Origin: Gammaproteobacteria bacterium
GTDB lineage: Bacteria; Pseudomonadota; Gammaproteobacteria; GCA-001735895
Direction: 5' to 3'
DNA: 64,000 nt
Assembly: GCA_030066085.1 (NCBI GenBank)
Contig: JASJCI010000001.1
Location: 62,001 to 126,000 of the forward strand
Below, one piece after another: positions 1 to 11,374 of this stretch. The notes below the pieces were generated by a model. That model searched no databases. It saw only the letters and a list, made by a program, of their open reading frames with translations, and was not told where the DNA came from. Position 1 is the stretch's first letter; each line of letters opens with the position of its first letter. Position numbers and translations under genes: made by a program.

Positions 1-100
1 CCCAGGGACTAACCATTGCGGATGCGCCAGCGGGATTCTCCCGCTTGTGCAGACGTACATTCACCTGCTGTTACCGGCCTCCGGCAGGCGACTTTGAACC

Positions 101-574
101 TCAGCGATAACTCGCCGCGGTAATGAACTCGCCGAAGGATTCGCACCAGACCAGTACGGCGCGGTAGTCTTCCGGGTTAACCCCGGCCGGTATCTCCAGG
201 ATGAAACGGTCGAAGGTCTTGACCGGTCCAACTTCGACCGACTGGTTCTTGATCGCGTTGAACCCGGCCTCGGTCTGGACGAATTCCGGCGTCAGGTAGA
301 GGCGATAATCAGGCCCCGGCGCCATTGCACCGGAAAAACTGACACGCCGGGCGGAAATGGAAACCTCGCCTTCGCCCCAGTGCAGGAAATCGCTGTCCGT
401 GAGCTCGCGCACGAAGGTGGTTTCGAACATTGCCTGCTGCGCATTGGCGGCAACCTCGGCATCGCTCGGTCCCTCGGGCGCAATCAGGATCGGCAGCAGG
501 TAGATACCCAGCGCGAAACCGATCGCAAGCGCGATCCCGTGCGTGATCAAAAAACGAATCAGCTTGCCCACCAC
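101..574 (-). CDS. DM13-domain protein, membrane anchored
   Basis: 157-residue protein. Residues about 5-22 form one hydrophobic segment near the N-terminus (signal anchor), followed by a DM13 domain (about residues 45-157) with the typical GPDYRLYL, FDRFILEIP and VLVWCESFGEF blocks; the WC cysteine expected of DM13 domains is present. DM13 is proposed to be a redox or adhesion-related fold; the actual role here is unknown. The GTG start at 574 is chosen because AGGAG lies 5 nt upstream; the open frame continues much further upstream, but only as antisense of the glutathione reductase gene. It is divergent from that gene. Confidence 0.75.
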   Translation of the reverse strand: MVGKLIRFLITHGIALAIGFALGIYLLPILIAPEGPSDAEVAANAQQAMFETTFVRELTDSDFLHWGEGEVSISARRVSFSGAMAPGPDYRLYLTPEFVQTEAGFNAIKNQSVEVGPVKTFDRFILEIPAGVNPEDYRAVLVWCESFGEFITAASYR

Positions 575-673
575 ATATTCTCCTGCCTGAACGGCGCAAT
601 TATGGCCGTGCGGGGGTAAAAAAGCCACGGCAAACCTGTTACAGTGCGCGCCGAGCAAGCCGCGCGAGTTATC

Positions 674-2029
674 ATGCCACACGACTACGATTTCGACCTG
701 ATCACCCTCGGCGCCGGTAGTGGCGGACTGTCGATAATCGAACGCGCCGCGGCCTATGGCCAGAACTGCGCCGTGATCGAACACGGCCGCATCGGCGGAA
801 CCTGCGTTAATGTCGGCTGCGTACCGAAAAAGATCATGTGGTTCGCCGCCAACCTGGCGCACACGCTGGAGGATGCGCGCGGCTACGGCTTCGATATACA
901 GCGGCATGGCTTCGACTGGGCACAGCTGGTAGCGAAGCGCGAGCAGTACATCGACAACATCAACCGCTACTATCACGGTTACATGGCCGAACTCGGCGTT
1001 ACCGAGATCGAGGGCTCGGCGACCTTTGTCGATCCGCACAGGGTCGCGGTCGGGGATACCGTTTACAGCGCCAAACATATTTGTATTGCCACCGGCACCC
1101 GCCCCGTCCTGCCGCAGATTCCGGGCATCGAACACGCGCTTACATCCGACGGTTTTTTCGCGCTGCACGAGCAGCCCCGGCGCGTCGCGATCGCGGGTTC
1201 AGGCTATATTGCGGTGGAGCTGGCCGGCGTTCTCGCGGCGCTTGGCACGGCGGTGACGCTGTACCTGCGCAAAGACCACGTGCTGCGCGAATTCGATGGC
1301 ATGCTGCAAACGACCCTGCTCGAGCAGCTCGAACACAGCGGTATCGAAATACGGCTGCGCAGCGAAATTACCGCGATCGAACGCGGCGCGGATGGCGCGC
1401 TCGACATCGACGACAACCACGGTGAGCGTATGACCGCGCTGGACGCGGTGATATTCGCCATTGGACGTTCGGCCGATCTCGAATCCCTGCGCCTCGACCT
1501 GGCCGGGGTCGAAACCAATGACGCCGGTTTCATCGAAACCGATCTTTACCAGTACACCAGTCAGCCACATATTTTTGCGCTCGGTGACGTCACCGGGCGC
1601 GCGCCGCTGACACCGGTTGCAATTGCCGCCGGCCGACGGCTGGCCGATCGCCTCTACGACAACCAGCAGGGTCGCCACCTCGATTATCGGCTGATCCCGA
1701 GCGTGGTCTTCAGCCACCCGCCGATCGGCACCGTCGGCATGACCGAGGAAGAGGCGCGCGCCGAGTACGGCGAGCGCATTCGCGTGTACCAGACACGGTT
1801 TACCGCGATGTACAACTCGATCAGCGGCCACGAGGTACCAACCGCGATGAAGCTGGTCTGTCTCGACGACGAGGAAAAGGTGATCGGCTGCCACATGATC
1901 GGGCCGGCCGTCGACGAGATGTTGCAGGGTTTTGCGGTCGCGATGCGCATGGGTGCAACCAAGCGGGATTTCGACGATACCGTGGCGCTTCACCCCACCA
2001 GCGCGGAAGAACTGGTGACCATGCGCTGA
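674..2029 (+). CDS. gor: Glutathione-disulfide reductase
   Basis: 451-residue FAD/NADPH-dependent flavoenzyme, the usual length for Gor, that reduces oxidised glutathione in the cytoplasm. Visible are the N-terminal FAD-binding GAGSGG, the redox-active disulfide motif [13 protein letters not shown], the NADPH-domain [11 protein letters not shown], the FAD site ALGDVTG, and the C-terminal interface motif LHPTSAEE, where the catalytic base His is followed by Pro-Thr. The ATG at 674 gives the standard N-terminus; the ATG-equivalent 30 nt upstream would add residues not seen in the family. It is monocistronic and convergent with dapB. Confidence 0.93.
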   Translation: MPHDYDFDLITLGAGSGGLSIIERAAAYGQNCAVIEHGRIGGTCVNVGCVPKKIMWFAANLAHTLEDARGYGFDIQRHGFDWAQLVAKREQYIDNINRYYHGYMAELGVTEIEGSATFVDPHRVAVGDTVYSAKHICIATGTRPVLPQIPGIEHALTSDGFFALHEQPRRVAIAGSGYIAVELAGVLAALGTAVTLYLRKDHVLREFDGMLQTTLLEQLEHSGIEIRLRSEITAIERGADGALDIDDNHGERMTALDAVIFAIGRSADLESLRLDLAGVETNDAGFIETDLYQYTSQPHIFALGDVTGRAPLTPVAIAAGRRLADRLYDNQQGRHLDYRLIPSVVFSHPPIGTVGMTEEEARAEYGERIRVYQTRFTAMYNSISGHEVPTAMKLVCLDDEEKVIGCHMIGPAVDEMLQGFAVAMRMGATKRDFDDTVALHPTSAEELVTMR

Positions 2030-2124
2030 AGCGCAGTACGCAGGCATCCCGCCCGATAAATCAGGGCCACGCGGGCCGCGTATCGTGGATTGGTTTACGC
2101 CGGGTCAGGCACAACAATTGTCAA

Positions 2125-2157
2125 CAGTAAATATCTATATTTTTCATATATTTACTG
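2125..2157. repeat. AT-rich perfect inverted repeat between gor and dapB
   Basis: Perfect 10-bp arms CAGTAAATAT / ATATTTACTG are separated by 13 nt in the 146-bp gap between convergent genes. The arms are too AT-rich for a classical intrinsic terminator, and the sequence is much more AT-rich than its surroundings. It may be a weak bidirectional terminator or a protein binding site. Confidence 0.6.
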
Positions 2158-2175
2158 CCAAAACTTAAAGCAAAA

Positions 2176-4082
<1,907 letters not shown>

Positions 4083-4102
4083 GACTCCTCGGCTACAAAC
4101 GG

Positions 4103-4134
4103 AAAAAACCTGGCGTGCCGGGCACGCCAGGTTT
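4103..4134 (-). terminator. Intercistronic terminator-like hairpin between dnaK and dnaJ
   Basis: Arms AACCTGGCGTGCC / GGCACGCCAGGTT at 4107-4119 and 4121-4133 form a long GC-rich stem, followed on the minus (transcribed) strand by a run of six T. This fits a rho-independent terminator that could lower dnaJ-dapB transcription relative to dnaK. dnaJ has no obvious promoter of its own after it, so read-through is presumably substantial. Confidence 0.8.
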
Positions 4135-4154
4135 GGTTTCAGCTCGGTAGCTTA

Positions 4155-6086
4155 CTATTTTTTGTCGTCTTTGACTTCCTCGAATTCCGCGTCGACGACA
4201 TCGTCGTTGGCGTCCTGCTGCTGCGCGTTGGCATCGACCGGCTCGGGACCGTCGCCACCATCGGCGCCCGCCGCGGAATAAGCCTTTTCCGCGAGCTTGC
4301 TGGATGCAGTGGCAAGCGCCTCGGTCTTGCTCTTGATCTCTTCCTGGTCGCTGCCTTCCAACGCCTTCTTGAGATCAGCAATCGCGGCTTCGATCGCGCT
4401 CTTGTCCGCTTCTTCGACCTGGTCAGCAAGGTCTGTCAGCGTCTTTTCGGCGGCATGGATCATGGCGTCTGCCTGGTTACGCAGCTCGACCGTTTCACGA
4501 TGCTTGCGGTCCTCGTCGGCATGCGCCTCGGCATCCTTGATCATGGCGTCGACTTCGTCGTCCGACAGGCCGCTGGAAGCCTTGATCACGATCTTCTGCT
4601 CCTTGCCGGTCGCCTTGTCCTTGGCCGAGACATTCAGAATACCGTTGGCATCGATGTCGAAAGTGACCTCGATCTGCGGCACGCCGCGCGAAGCCGGCGG
4701 AATGTCGGTCAGGTCGAAGCGTCCCAGCGACTTGTTGGCGGTGGCCACTTCGCGCTCGCCCTGCAGCACGTGCACGGTAACCGCGGTCTGGTTGTCCTCG
4801 GCGGTCGAGAAGGTCTGCGATGCCTTGGTCGGAATCGTCGTGTTCTTCTCGATCAGCTTGGTCATGACACCGCCCAGCGTTTCGATGCCCAGTGACAGCG
4901 GGGTCACGTCGAGCAGCAGCACGTTCTTGACGTCGCCGCCGAGTACGCCGCCCTGGATCGCGGCGCCACAGGCGACGGCCTCGTCCGGGTTGACGTCGCG
5001 GCGCGCATCGCTGCCGAAGAAGTTCTTGACCACTTCCTGCACCTTGGGCATGCGCGTCTGGCCGCCGACGAGGATGATGTCGTCGATATCGGAGACCGAT
5101 ACGTCGGCATCGTCCAGCGCCACCTTGAGCGGGTCGATGGTGCGCGCGATCAGGTCGTCGACCAGTGACTCCAGCTTGGCCCGGGTAATCTTGAGATTCA
5201 TGTGCTTCGGACCGGAAGCGTCGGCCGTGATGTACGGCAGGTTGACGTCGGTCTGCTGGCTCGATGACAGCTCGATCTTGGCCTTTTCCGCAGCCTCCTT
5301 GAGGCGCTGCATCGCCAGCGGGTCGCCGCGCAGATCCATGCCCTGCTCTTTCTTGAACTCGTCGGCCAGGTAGTCGATCAGGCGCATGTCGAAGTCTTCG
5401 CCGCCAAGGAAGGTATCGCCGTTGGTCGACAGAACCTCGAACTGGTGCTCGCCGTCGACCTCCGCAACCTCGATAATCGAGATGTCGAAGGTACCGCCGC
5501 CAAGGTCGTAGACCGCGATCTTCTTATCGCCCGTCGACTTGTCGAGACCATAGGCGAGCGCCGCCGCGGTCGGTTCGTTGATAATGCGCTTGACCTCGAG
5601 ACCCGCGATCTTGCCGGCATCCTTGGTGGCCTGGCGCTGCGAATCGTTGAAGTAAGCCGGTACCGTGATGACCGCCTCGGTGACTTCCTCGCCGAGATAT
5701 TCTTCGGCGGTTTTCTTCATCTTCTGCAGTACCCGCGCCGAGATCTCCGGCGGCGCCATTTTCTTGCCCTTGGCTTCGACCCAGGCATCGCCGTTGTCGG
5801 CCTTGATAATCTTGTAGGGCACGAGGTCGATGTCCTTCTGTACCGCCGATTCGTCGAAGCGGCGGCCGATCAGGCGCTTGACCGCGTAGAGGGTGTTGTC
5901 GGGGTTGGTGACTGCCTGGCGCTTGGCGGGCTGACCCACCAGCACTTCTTCATCGGCACCGAACGCGACGATCGACGGCGTTGTGCGATCACCCTCCGCG
6001 TTCTCGATAACGCGCGGCTTGTCGCCCTCCATCACCGCCACGCACGAATTCGTGGTGCCGAGATCAATTCCGATAATTCTGCCCAT
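4155..6086 (-). CDS. dnaK: Molecular chaperone DnaK (Hsp70)
   Basis: 643-residue Hsp70 with the ATPase domain signatures [14 protein letters not shown] (start), [12 protein letters not shown] (about 193-204) and [13 protein letters not shown] (about 340), the linker [12 protein letters not shown], the substrate-binding domain, and the acidic C-terminal tail ending EEVKDDKK after a Gln/Ala-rich lid end. It folds client proteins with DnaJ and GrpE, both encoded alongside. ATG at 6086 is preceded by GGAG. The sigma32-like promoter just upstream indicates heat induction independent of the grpE promoter. Confidence 0.98.
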   Translation of the reverse strand: MGRIIGIDLGTTNSCVAVMEGDKPRVIENAEGDRTTPSIVAFGADEEVLVGQPAKRQAVTNPDNTLYAVKRLIGRRFDESAVQKDIDLVPYKIIKADNGDAWVEAKGKKMAPPEISARVLQKMKKTAEEYLGEEVTEAVITVPAYFNDSQRQATKDAGKIAGLEVKRIINEPTAAALAYGLDKSTGDKKIAVYDLGGGTFDISIIEVAEVDGEHQFEVLSTNGDTFLGGEDFDMRLIDYLADEFKKEQGMDLRGDPLAMQRLKEAAEKAKIELSSSQQTDVNLPYITADASGPKHMNLKITRAKLESLVDDLIARTIDPLKVALDDADVSVSDIDDIILVGGQTRMPKVQEVVKNFFGSDARRDVNPDEAVACGAAIQGGVLGGDVKNVLLLDVTPLSLGIETLGGVMTKLIEKNTTIPTKASQTFSTAEDNQTAVTVHVLQGEREVATANKSLGRFDLTDIPPASRGVPQIEVTFDIDANGILNVSAKDKATGKEQKIVIKASSGLSDDEVDAMIKDAEAHADEDRKHRETVELRNQADAMIHAAEKTLTDLADQVEEADKSAIEAAIADLKKALEGSDQEEIKSKTEALATASSKLAEKAYSAAGADGGDGPEPVDANAQQQDANDDVVDAEFEEVKDDKK

Positions 6087-6126
6087 TGAAATGCTCCAAA
6101 TCTGTTCTGAATTAAACTAACACTCG

Positions 6127-6154
6127 AAGTAGGGATATATCCGCTGCTTTCAAC
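6127..6154 (-). promoter_or_regulatory. Sigma32-like heat-shock promoter of dnaK
   Basis: Read on the minus strand, GTTGAAA (6148-6154) is followed after 13 nt by CCCTACTT (6127-6134), close to the sigma32 consensus CTTGAAA-N13/14-CCCCATnT. A start point near 6120 would leave a leader of roughly 35 nt before dnaK. A single sequence GAGTGTTAG just downstream resembles one arm of a CIRCE element, but the other arm is missing. Confidence 0.65.
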
Positions 6155-6178
6155 CGATCCACATGTTTTTTCGCGGAT

Positions 6179-6766
6179 TTATTTGGCCACTACGACCATC
6201 GCCGGGCGTACCAGTCGCTCGTTCAGGGCGAAACCCTTTTGCATGACCTCGACGACCGTACCCGACTCGGCACCTTCCATTTCGACCATGCTGATCGCCT
6301 GGTGCTGCTCCGGATCGAACTTTTCACCGACCGGGTCGATGTGTTCGAGACCGTTCTTTTCGAGCACCTGGAAAAACATGTTCATCGTCAGGCTCGATCC
6401 CTCGCGAATGTTGTCGAGGGTCGCGTTCTCCGCGGCGGCCGCGTTGTGCCCCATTTCCATGCTGTCGACAACCGGCAGGAGTTCCTCGATGAAACCCTTG
6501 AGCGCATACTTGTGCGCATTCTCGAGATCACGCTCGGCACGCTTGCGATTATTCTCGATCTCGGCGCGTAAGCGCATCATCTGGTCCCAGTAGTCCTTGA
6601 TCGTTTCCTGCGCCTGGGCGAGTTGCTGGTCGACGGAGGCTTCGTCGGCCGCCACCTCGTCGTCGACCGGGTGCGGCACGACATCCTCCAGTTCCGCTGA
6701 TTCGCCGGCCTCTTCGGCCAGGTCGTGTGCTTCGTCCGGGTCGATATTGGACTGTTCTGAAGACAT
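6179..6766 (-). CDS. grpE: Nucleotide exchange factor GrpE
   Basis: 195-residue co-chaperone that releases ADP from DnaK. An acidic N-terminal region (residues 1-50) is followed by the long coiled coil (QLAQAQETIKDYWDQMMRLRAEIENNRKRAERD) and the C-terminal beta-domain with the family signature (about VVEVMQKGFALNERLVRPAMVVV). ATG at 6766 is preceded by GGAG at 6-nt spacing; an in-frame ATG four codons upstream has no such site. It lies between hrcA and dnaK in the same orientation. Confidence 0.96.
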   Translation of the reverse strand: MSSEQSNIDPDEAHDLAEEAGESAELEDVVPHPVDDEVAADEASVDQQLAQAQETIKDYWDQMMRLRAEIENNRKRAERDLENAHKYALKGFIEELLPVVDSMEMGHNAAAAENATLDNIREGSSLTMNMFFQVLEKNGLEHIDPVGEKFDPEQHQAISMVEMEGAESGTVVEVMQKGFALNERLVRPAMVVVAK

Positions 6767-6846
6767 GCAGAGCTCCATTGATAGGTTAGTCGTGTTTGCC
6801 GCTGTACCCGGCCTGGGTCGCCGGTTGCCCGCGTAGAAGTTAAGGC

Positions 6847-7887
6847 TTATTTCTGGGTATTCAAGGCGGAAGTCAATAATTTTGCGGTGATATCGACCAC
6901 CGGGATGACTTTCTCGTATGCGATGCGGGTTGGTCCTACCACGCCGAGTACACCGACGATTTCACCGTTGATCTGGTAGGGGGCGCCGACCACGCTGCAA
7001 TCGCTCAGCACCGAGTAGCCCGACTCGCGCCCGATAAATATCTCCACGCCGTCGGCCGAGGTGCAGCCATCCAGCAGCCGAAGCAAGTCGGTTTTTTCAT
7101 TAAAAACATTAAATAAGTCTCGTAACTTATTGATATCACTCAATTCAGCATATTCGAGCAGGTTGCTTTCACCGGAGGTAACCAGTTCATCACTGGCGCT
7201 GTCCTGGCAAACCTCATGCATCGCGTCCAGCACTCGCGGCATGATATCGTTGACCGAGTTGCGCAGGTCCGAGAGCTCTTCCTGCAGGCGCAGGCGCGCG
7301 TCCTCGAAGCTGCGCCCCAACAGGTAACGACCCAGGGTCTGTGCCGCCTGGTGCAGTTCGAGGTCGGTGTAATCGCGCTCGACGTGAATCACCTTGTTGT
7401 GCACTTCGTCCTGGTTGATCACCAGGATTACCAGCACCCGCCGATCACTCAGTTTCATGAACTCGATGTGCCTGATTTCGGTGGGATTGTGATGCGTCAG
7501 GCTGACGATACCGGTCAGATGCGTAATGCGCGAAAGGATGTCGCTGGCGCTGTGGATCAGGTCGGAAGAAGTCATTTCCGTGCTGAAGCTGTCGGAGATG
7601 GTCTGCCTGGCTTCGCGATCGAGGTTGTCTACCTCGAGCAGGCTGTCGATGAAAAAGCGATAGCCTGCCTCGGTAGGAATACGGCCGGCAGAGGTATGCG
7701 GCGAATCCACCAGCCCCATATCTTCCAGTTTGGCCATGATGTTGCGAATAGTCGCCGAGCTGACGTGCAGCCCCGATTTTTCCGCGAGGCTCTTGGAGCC
7801 GACAGGCTGTGCGTCACGGGTGTACGACTTGATCAACTGTCGCAGCAAAATCTGCGCACGCTCGTCAAGTTCGTATTTTTCGCTCAT
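6847..7887 (-). CDS. hrcA: Heat-inducible transcription repressor HrcA
   Basis: 346-residue repressor that in other bacteria binds the CIRCE operator and is modulated by GroEL. The N-terminal winged helix (DERAQILLRQLIKSYTRDAQPVGSKSL...SSATIRNIMAKLEDMGL) and the C-terminal GAF-like HrcA domain (FIGRES..YSVLSDCSVVGAPYQ) are clear. ATG at 7887 gives the standard N-terminus MSEKYELDER; the longer open frame upstream is not family-like. No complete CIRCE element is found in this window, so its targets are likely elsewhere (for example groESL). Confidence 0.95.
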   Translation of the reverse strand: MSEKYELDERAQILLRQLIKSYTRDAQPVGSKSLAEKSGLHVSSATIRNIMAKLEDMGLVDSPHTSAGRIPTEAGYRFFIDSLLEVDNLDREARQTISDSFSTEMTSSDLIHSASDILSRITHLTGIVSLTHHNPTEIRHIEFMKLSDRRVLVILVINQDEVHNKVIHVERDYTDLELHQAAQTLGRYLLGRSFEDARLRLQEELSDLRNSVNDIMPRVLDAMHEVCQDSASDELVTSGESNLLEYAELSDINKLRDLFNVFNEKTDLLRLLDGCTSADGVEIFIGRESGYSVLSDCSVVGAPYQINGEIVGVLGVVGPTRIAYEKVIPVVDITAKLLTSALNTQK

Positions 7888-7917
7888 CGGGTCTGATATA
7901 TTGTTGCGATTCAGCCA

Positions 7918-7947
7918 AGTGTAGCCGCAAACGATTTTGAGTAACAA
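7918..7947 (-). promoter_or_regulatory. Candidate sigma70 promoter of hrcA
   Basis: On the minus strand TTGTTA (7942-7947) and TACACT (7918-7923) are separated by 18 nt, about 31 nt before the hrcA start. Each hexamer matches 4 of 6 consensus bases. It lies in the 113-bp divergent region shared with nadK. Confidence 0.45.
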
Positions 7948-8000
7948 GCCTTCGCGGCCGGCTTTTTTACGGCTGCGGTCGAGCAGCTGGACCCTAGATA

Positions 8001-8870
8001 ATGACAACAGGATTCAAATCAACAGGCCTGGTGGTGCGCAGCGACATGCAGGCACGCGAGACGGAAATCATGCAGGTGGTCGACGTACTCGCCCGCCACG
8101 TCGAGGTGCTGGTTCACTGCCTGGATTTTGATGCGCCGCTGGAGACCGTGACGAGTATCCCGCTGGACCGGCTGGTGGAGGAATCCGACCTGGTCATCTC
8201 GCTCGGTGGCGACGGCACCCTGCTGACCGCGGCGCGGGCACTGGTGGACAAAAATACGCCCCTGCTCGGCATCAACCTGGGCCGGCTCGGATTCCTCGCC
8301 GACGTATCATTCGCCGATTTCGAATCCTACCTCGAGGCCGTGGTCGAAGGTCGCTACAGCGTGGAATCGAGATTTTTCATCGAGGGCGAGTACTACGCCG
8401 ATGATGAGCTGATATCGAGTAATATCGCCCTCAACGACATCATCGTTCACAGTGCCGAATCCGCCAGCATGATCGAGTACGAGATATCCAGCGGTGGCAG
8501 CCTGATCCACGTACAGCGTTCGGACGGCGTCATCGTCACCACCCCGACTGGCTCCACGGCTTACGCGATGTCCGGTGGCGGCCCTATCATGCACCCCTCG
8601 CTGGAAACGCTGGCGATCGTGCCGATTTGTCCGCACACGCTGAGTAACCGTCCCATCGTGCTGCCGGCCGCGCAGGAAATCGAGGTGCGCCTGGGCCCCG
8701 ACTCACTCGATGCCAAGGTCAGTTTCGACGGGCATTCGACGCGCAGCGTGCAGCATCACAACCGGATCCGCATAACGCGTTACCCGCAGCCGATCACGCT
8801 GCTGCATCCCGAGGATTACGATTACTTCGAGGTTCTGCGGGCCAAGCTCTACTGGAGTACCAATTACTAG
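8001..8870 (+). CDS. nadK: NAD kinase
   Basis: 289-residue ATP-NAD kinase making NADP+. The conserved GGDGTLL (about residues 71-77) and the Gly-rich TPTGSTAYAMSGGGPI block with downstream HTLSNRPIV are present. Its position divergent from hrcA/grpE and before recN matches many gammaproteobacteria. The stop codon TAG shares its last base with the GTG start of recN, so the two are coupled. Confidence 0.95.
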   Translation: MTTGFKSTGLVVRSDMQARETEIMQVVDVLARHVEVLVHCLDFDAPLETVTSIPLDRLVEESDLVISLGGDGTLLTAARALVDKNTPLLGINLGRLGFLADVSFADFESYLEAVVEGRYSVESRFFIEGEYYADDELISSNIALNDIIVHSAESASMIEYEISSGGSLIHVQRSDGVIVTTPTGSTAYAMSGGGPIMHPSLETLAIVPICPHTLSNRPIVLPAAQEIEVRLGPDSLDAKVSFDGHSTRSVQHHNRIRITRYPQPITLLHPEDYDYFEVLRAKLYWSTNY

Positions 8871-10534
8871 TGCTCGAATCCCTGCAAATCCGGAACTTCG
8901 CGATCATCGATGCGCTGCAGCTGGAATTCGACCGGGGTCTGACCGCGCTTACCGGGGAAACCGGTGCCGGCAAATCGATCCTGCTGGACGCACTCAAGCT
9001 GGTGGCGGGCGACCGGGCCGACAGTGATTCGATCCGCACCGGTTGCGATCGCGCCGAGATCAGCGCCTGCTTCGATCTCACGGACTGCCCCTCCGCGCGC
9101 GACTGGCTCGAACACAACGAGATGCTCGCCGATGGCGAGTGCGTCATTCGCCGCATCCTGTCGAGCGGCGGTCGCAGCAAGGCTTTCATCAACGGCGCCA
9201 GCGCCACGCTGACCCAGTTGCGCGAGCTGTGCGATCGCCTGGTCGACATTCACGGCCAGCACGAACACCAGTCGCTGCAAAAGGCTGCCGTGCAGCGAGA
9301 ATTGCTGGACGCGTTCGTCGGCGAACGCCGCCTGCTCGGCGAGGTAGCGCAGAAATACGCCACCCTGCGCGACCTCGAGCAACACCTGCAGCAGGCCGAG
9401 GCCGGTGCCCGGGAACGAGAACAGCGTATCGATCTGCTCCAGCTCTATTGCGAGGAAATGGCGCAGCTCGATCCAGCGGGCGTCGATTTCGATGGCTTGC
9501 TGGCCGAGTTTCGTCGCCTGTCGAACGCCGAGTCCCTGTTGCAGCAGAGCGGCGATGCGCTCGCGCGCCTGTACGAGGACGAAAATCACAATGTCCAGGC
9601 CGCGCTGAGCCAGTGCGTGCGCGAACTTGCCGAGCTGGCGGCCACCGACGGCGGACTCGCCGCCAGCCACGAGCTGCTCAACGGCGCCCTGATCCAGGTC
9701 CAGGAAGCCGTGGCCGAACTGCGCGCTTACCGGGACGCGATCGAAATCGACGATGCCCGCCTCGACGCGGTCAACCAGCGGATTGCCGGCCTGCAATCGC
9801 TGGCGCGCAAGCACCGGGTCGAGGTAGGCGAGCTGGCGCCGCTCGCGCAGTCGCTGGCTGCCGAACTCGACGAGCTACAGGGTGATGCCTACGACGTCGA
9901 TGCGCTGCAGGCAAGGCTCGAGCAGGCGCGCGCCGACTACGCTTTCAGCGCGGACGAACTGTCGCGCAAACGCCGGCAGACTGCCGCCAGCCTGTCCGAG
10001 CAAATCAGCCAGGTCATGCAGCAGCTTGGCATGTCCGGTGGCCGCTTCATCATCGAGGTGGAAGCAGACGACCCGCCCTCGGCGCATGGCAGTGACCGGA
10101 TACGCTACCTGGTCAGCGCCAACCCCGGCCAGCCGCCGAAAACGCTCGCGCGGGTGGCCTCGGGCGGCGAGCTGTCGCGCATCAGCCTCGCAATCCAGGT
10201 CATCATGAGCGAGTCCTCCCTGATTCCGACCCTGATATTCGACGAGGTCGATAGCGGAGTCGGTGGCGGTGTCGCCGAAATCGTCGGCCGCAAACTGCGC
10301 GAACTGGGCCGTGATCGCCAGGTCTTCTGCGTCACCCACCTGCCGCAGGTTGCATCGCAGGCGCATCACCATTTTCGGGTCGAAAAGCTGAGCGGTGACG
10401 GTGACACCCGCACCGACGTGACCTCGCTCGACGCCGATGCCCGCCTCGAGGAAATCGCGCGCATGCTTGGTGGAGTTGAAATAACGGCGCAGACGCGTGC
10501 TCACGCCAACGAAATGATCAACGCGGCGGAGTGA
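8870..10534 (+). CDS. recN: DNA repair protein RecN
   Basis: 554-residue SMC-like ATPase acting in double-strand break repair. The Walker A motif GETGAGKS lies near residues 29-36, there is a long central coiled-coil region, the ABC signature LARVASGGELSRISLA at about 424-439 and Walker B LIFDEVDSGVGGG at about 454, followed by the H-loop VTHLPQVAS. Starts with GTG overlapping the nadK stop by one base. No LexA box is apparent immediately upstream, as expected if it is transcribed with nadK. Confidence 0.96.
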   Translation: MLESLQIRNFAIIDALQLEFDRGLTALTGETGAGKSILLDALKLVAGDRADSDSIRTGCDRAEISACFDLTDCPSARDWLEHNEMLADGECVIRRILSSGGRSKAFINGASATLTQLRELCDRLVDIHGQHEHQSLQKAAVQRELLDAFVGERRLLGEVAQKYATLRDLEQHLQQAEAGAREREQRIDLLQLYCEEMAQLDPAGVDFDGLLAEFRRLSNAESLLQQSGDALARLYEDENHNVQAALSQCVRELAELAATDGGLAASHELLNGALIQVQEAVAELRAYRDAIEIDDARLDAVNQRIAGLQSLARKHRVEVGELAPLAQSLAAELDELQGDAYDVDALQARLEQARADYAFSADELSRKRRQTAASLSEQISQVMQQLGMSGGRFIIEVEADDPPSAHGSDRIRYLVSANPGQPPKTLARVASGGELSRISLAIQVIMSESSLIPTLIFDEVDSGVGGGVAEIVGRKLRELGRDRQVFCVTHLPQVASQAHHHFRVEKLSGDGDTRTDVTSLDADARLEEIARMLGGVEITAQTRAHANEMINAAE

Positions 10535-10562
10535 AGCCTGGCCGATTCATGGCGTTGTCCGC

Positions 10563-10979
10563 CTAGTTAGCCTTACCCGGTTTATTGAAGTGGCCGTAGA
10601 GCACCATCGTGTGCCCGGTGATGGTGAAGTTGTATTTTTTCGCGATCGCTTGCTGGCGCTCCTCGATGACCTCGTCGAAGAACTCGACGACTTCACCGCT
10701 GTCGAGATCGACCAGGTGGTCGTGGTGGTCGCCATCGTTGAGTTCGAACACCGCGTGTCCGCCGTCGAAATGGTGCCGCGTCACCAGCCCGGCCGCCTCG
10801 AACTGGGTCAACACGCGATAGACGGTTGCAAGCGCAATTTCCTCGCCGGAATCGAGCAGTAGCTTGTAGATATCCTCGGCCTTGAGATGACGCTCCTCCG
10901 ATGACTCGAGCAGCTCGAGTATCTTCATCCGCGGCAGGGTTACCTTGAGGCCGGCGTTTTTGATATCTGCAGATTCCAT
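10563..10979 (-). CDS. fur: Ferric uptake regulator Fur
   Basis: 138-residue metal-responsive repressor with an N-terminal winged helix (LPRMKILELLESSEERHLKAEDIY..ATVYRVLTQFEAAGLV) and the metal-binding H-rich segment HHDHLVDLDSGEVVEF. The CxxC that in E. coli Fur sits in HDHLICLDCG is replaced by D..S here, as in some Pseudomonas-type Fur proteins that lack the structural zinc cysteines. It is convergent with recN and divergent from bamE; the fur-bamE pair is conserved. No Fur box was found in the short upstream region. Confidence 0.95.
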   Translation of the reverse strand: MESADIKNAGLKVTLPRMKILELLESSEERHLKAEDIYKLLLDSGEEIALATVYRVLTQFEAAGLVTRHHFDGGHAVFELNDGDHHDHLVDLDSGEVVEFFDEVIEERQQAIAKKYNFTITGHTMVLYGHFNKPGKAN

Positions 10980-11053
10980 AGACGTTCCAGATCGTTGCGG
11001 CGAGTTCAGCGGGCAAGTATCATCCGGCCTTCAGCGCATTTCGGAGCAACATC

Positions 11054-11374
11054 GTGTTGCGATTTTTCAGACTGTCAGTCGTCCTCGGGGTCGTTATTGT
11101 AACACTGACCGCCTGCGTATATCGAATGGACATAGAACAGGGCAACCGTATCGACCCCGCCCTGATCGAGCAGCTCGAGATCGGAATGTCGCGCAAACAG
11201 GTCGAGTTTCTGCTCGGATCACCCGCCGTGGTGGACCTGTATCAACCCGACCGCTGGCATTACGTGTTCTTTTACAAGACCGGCGAAGACAGCAGCATCG
11301 AGCAGCGCCAGATGACGCTGACGTTTACCAACGACCTGTTGTCATCGATCGAGGGCGACCTCACTCCGGGTTGA
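11054..11374 (+). CDS. bamE: Outer membrane protein assembly factor BamE
   Basis: 106-residue lipoprotein of the BAM complex (SmpA/OmlA family). The N-terminus has a hydrophobic signal with lipobox LTAC (Cys 21), and the mature domain carries the conserved GMSRKQVEFLLGSP and WHYVFFYK segments. The GTG start follows GGAG at 7-nt spacing. The last 14 nt overlap the convergent rnfH gene. Confidence 0.93.
   Translation: MLRFFRLSVVLGVVIVTLTACVYRMDIEQGNRIDPALIEQLEIGMSRKQVEFLLGSPAVVDLYQPDRWHYVFFYKTGEDSSIEQRQMTLTFTNDLLSSIEGDLTPG

Noticed and set aside
575-1168. Upstream extension of the DM13 frame to 355 residues
   Set aside because: The extension is antisense to gor; the GTG at 574 with AGGAG gives the natural start.
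6087-6178. Half-match to a CIRCE operator (GAGTGTTAG) before dnaK
   Set aside because: The other arm, 9 nt away, has no resemblance to TTAGCACTC; a one-arm match is expected by chance.
10980-11053. Fur box in the fur-bamE gap
   Set aside because: No sequence near GATAATGATAATCATTATC; no basis to call it.
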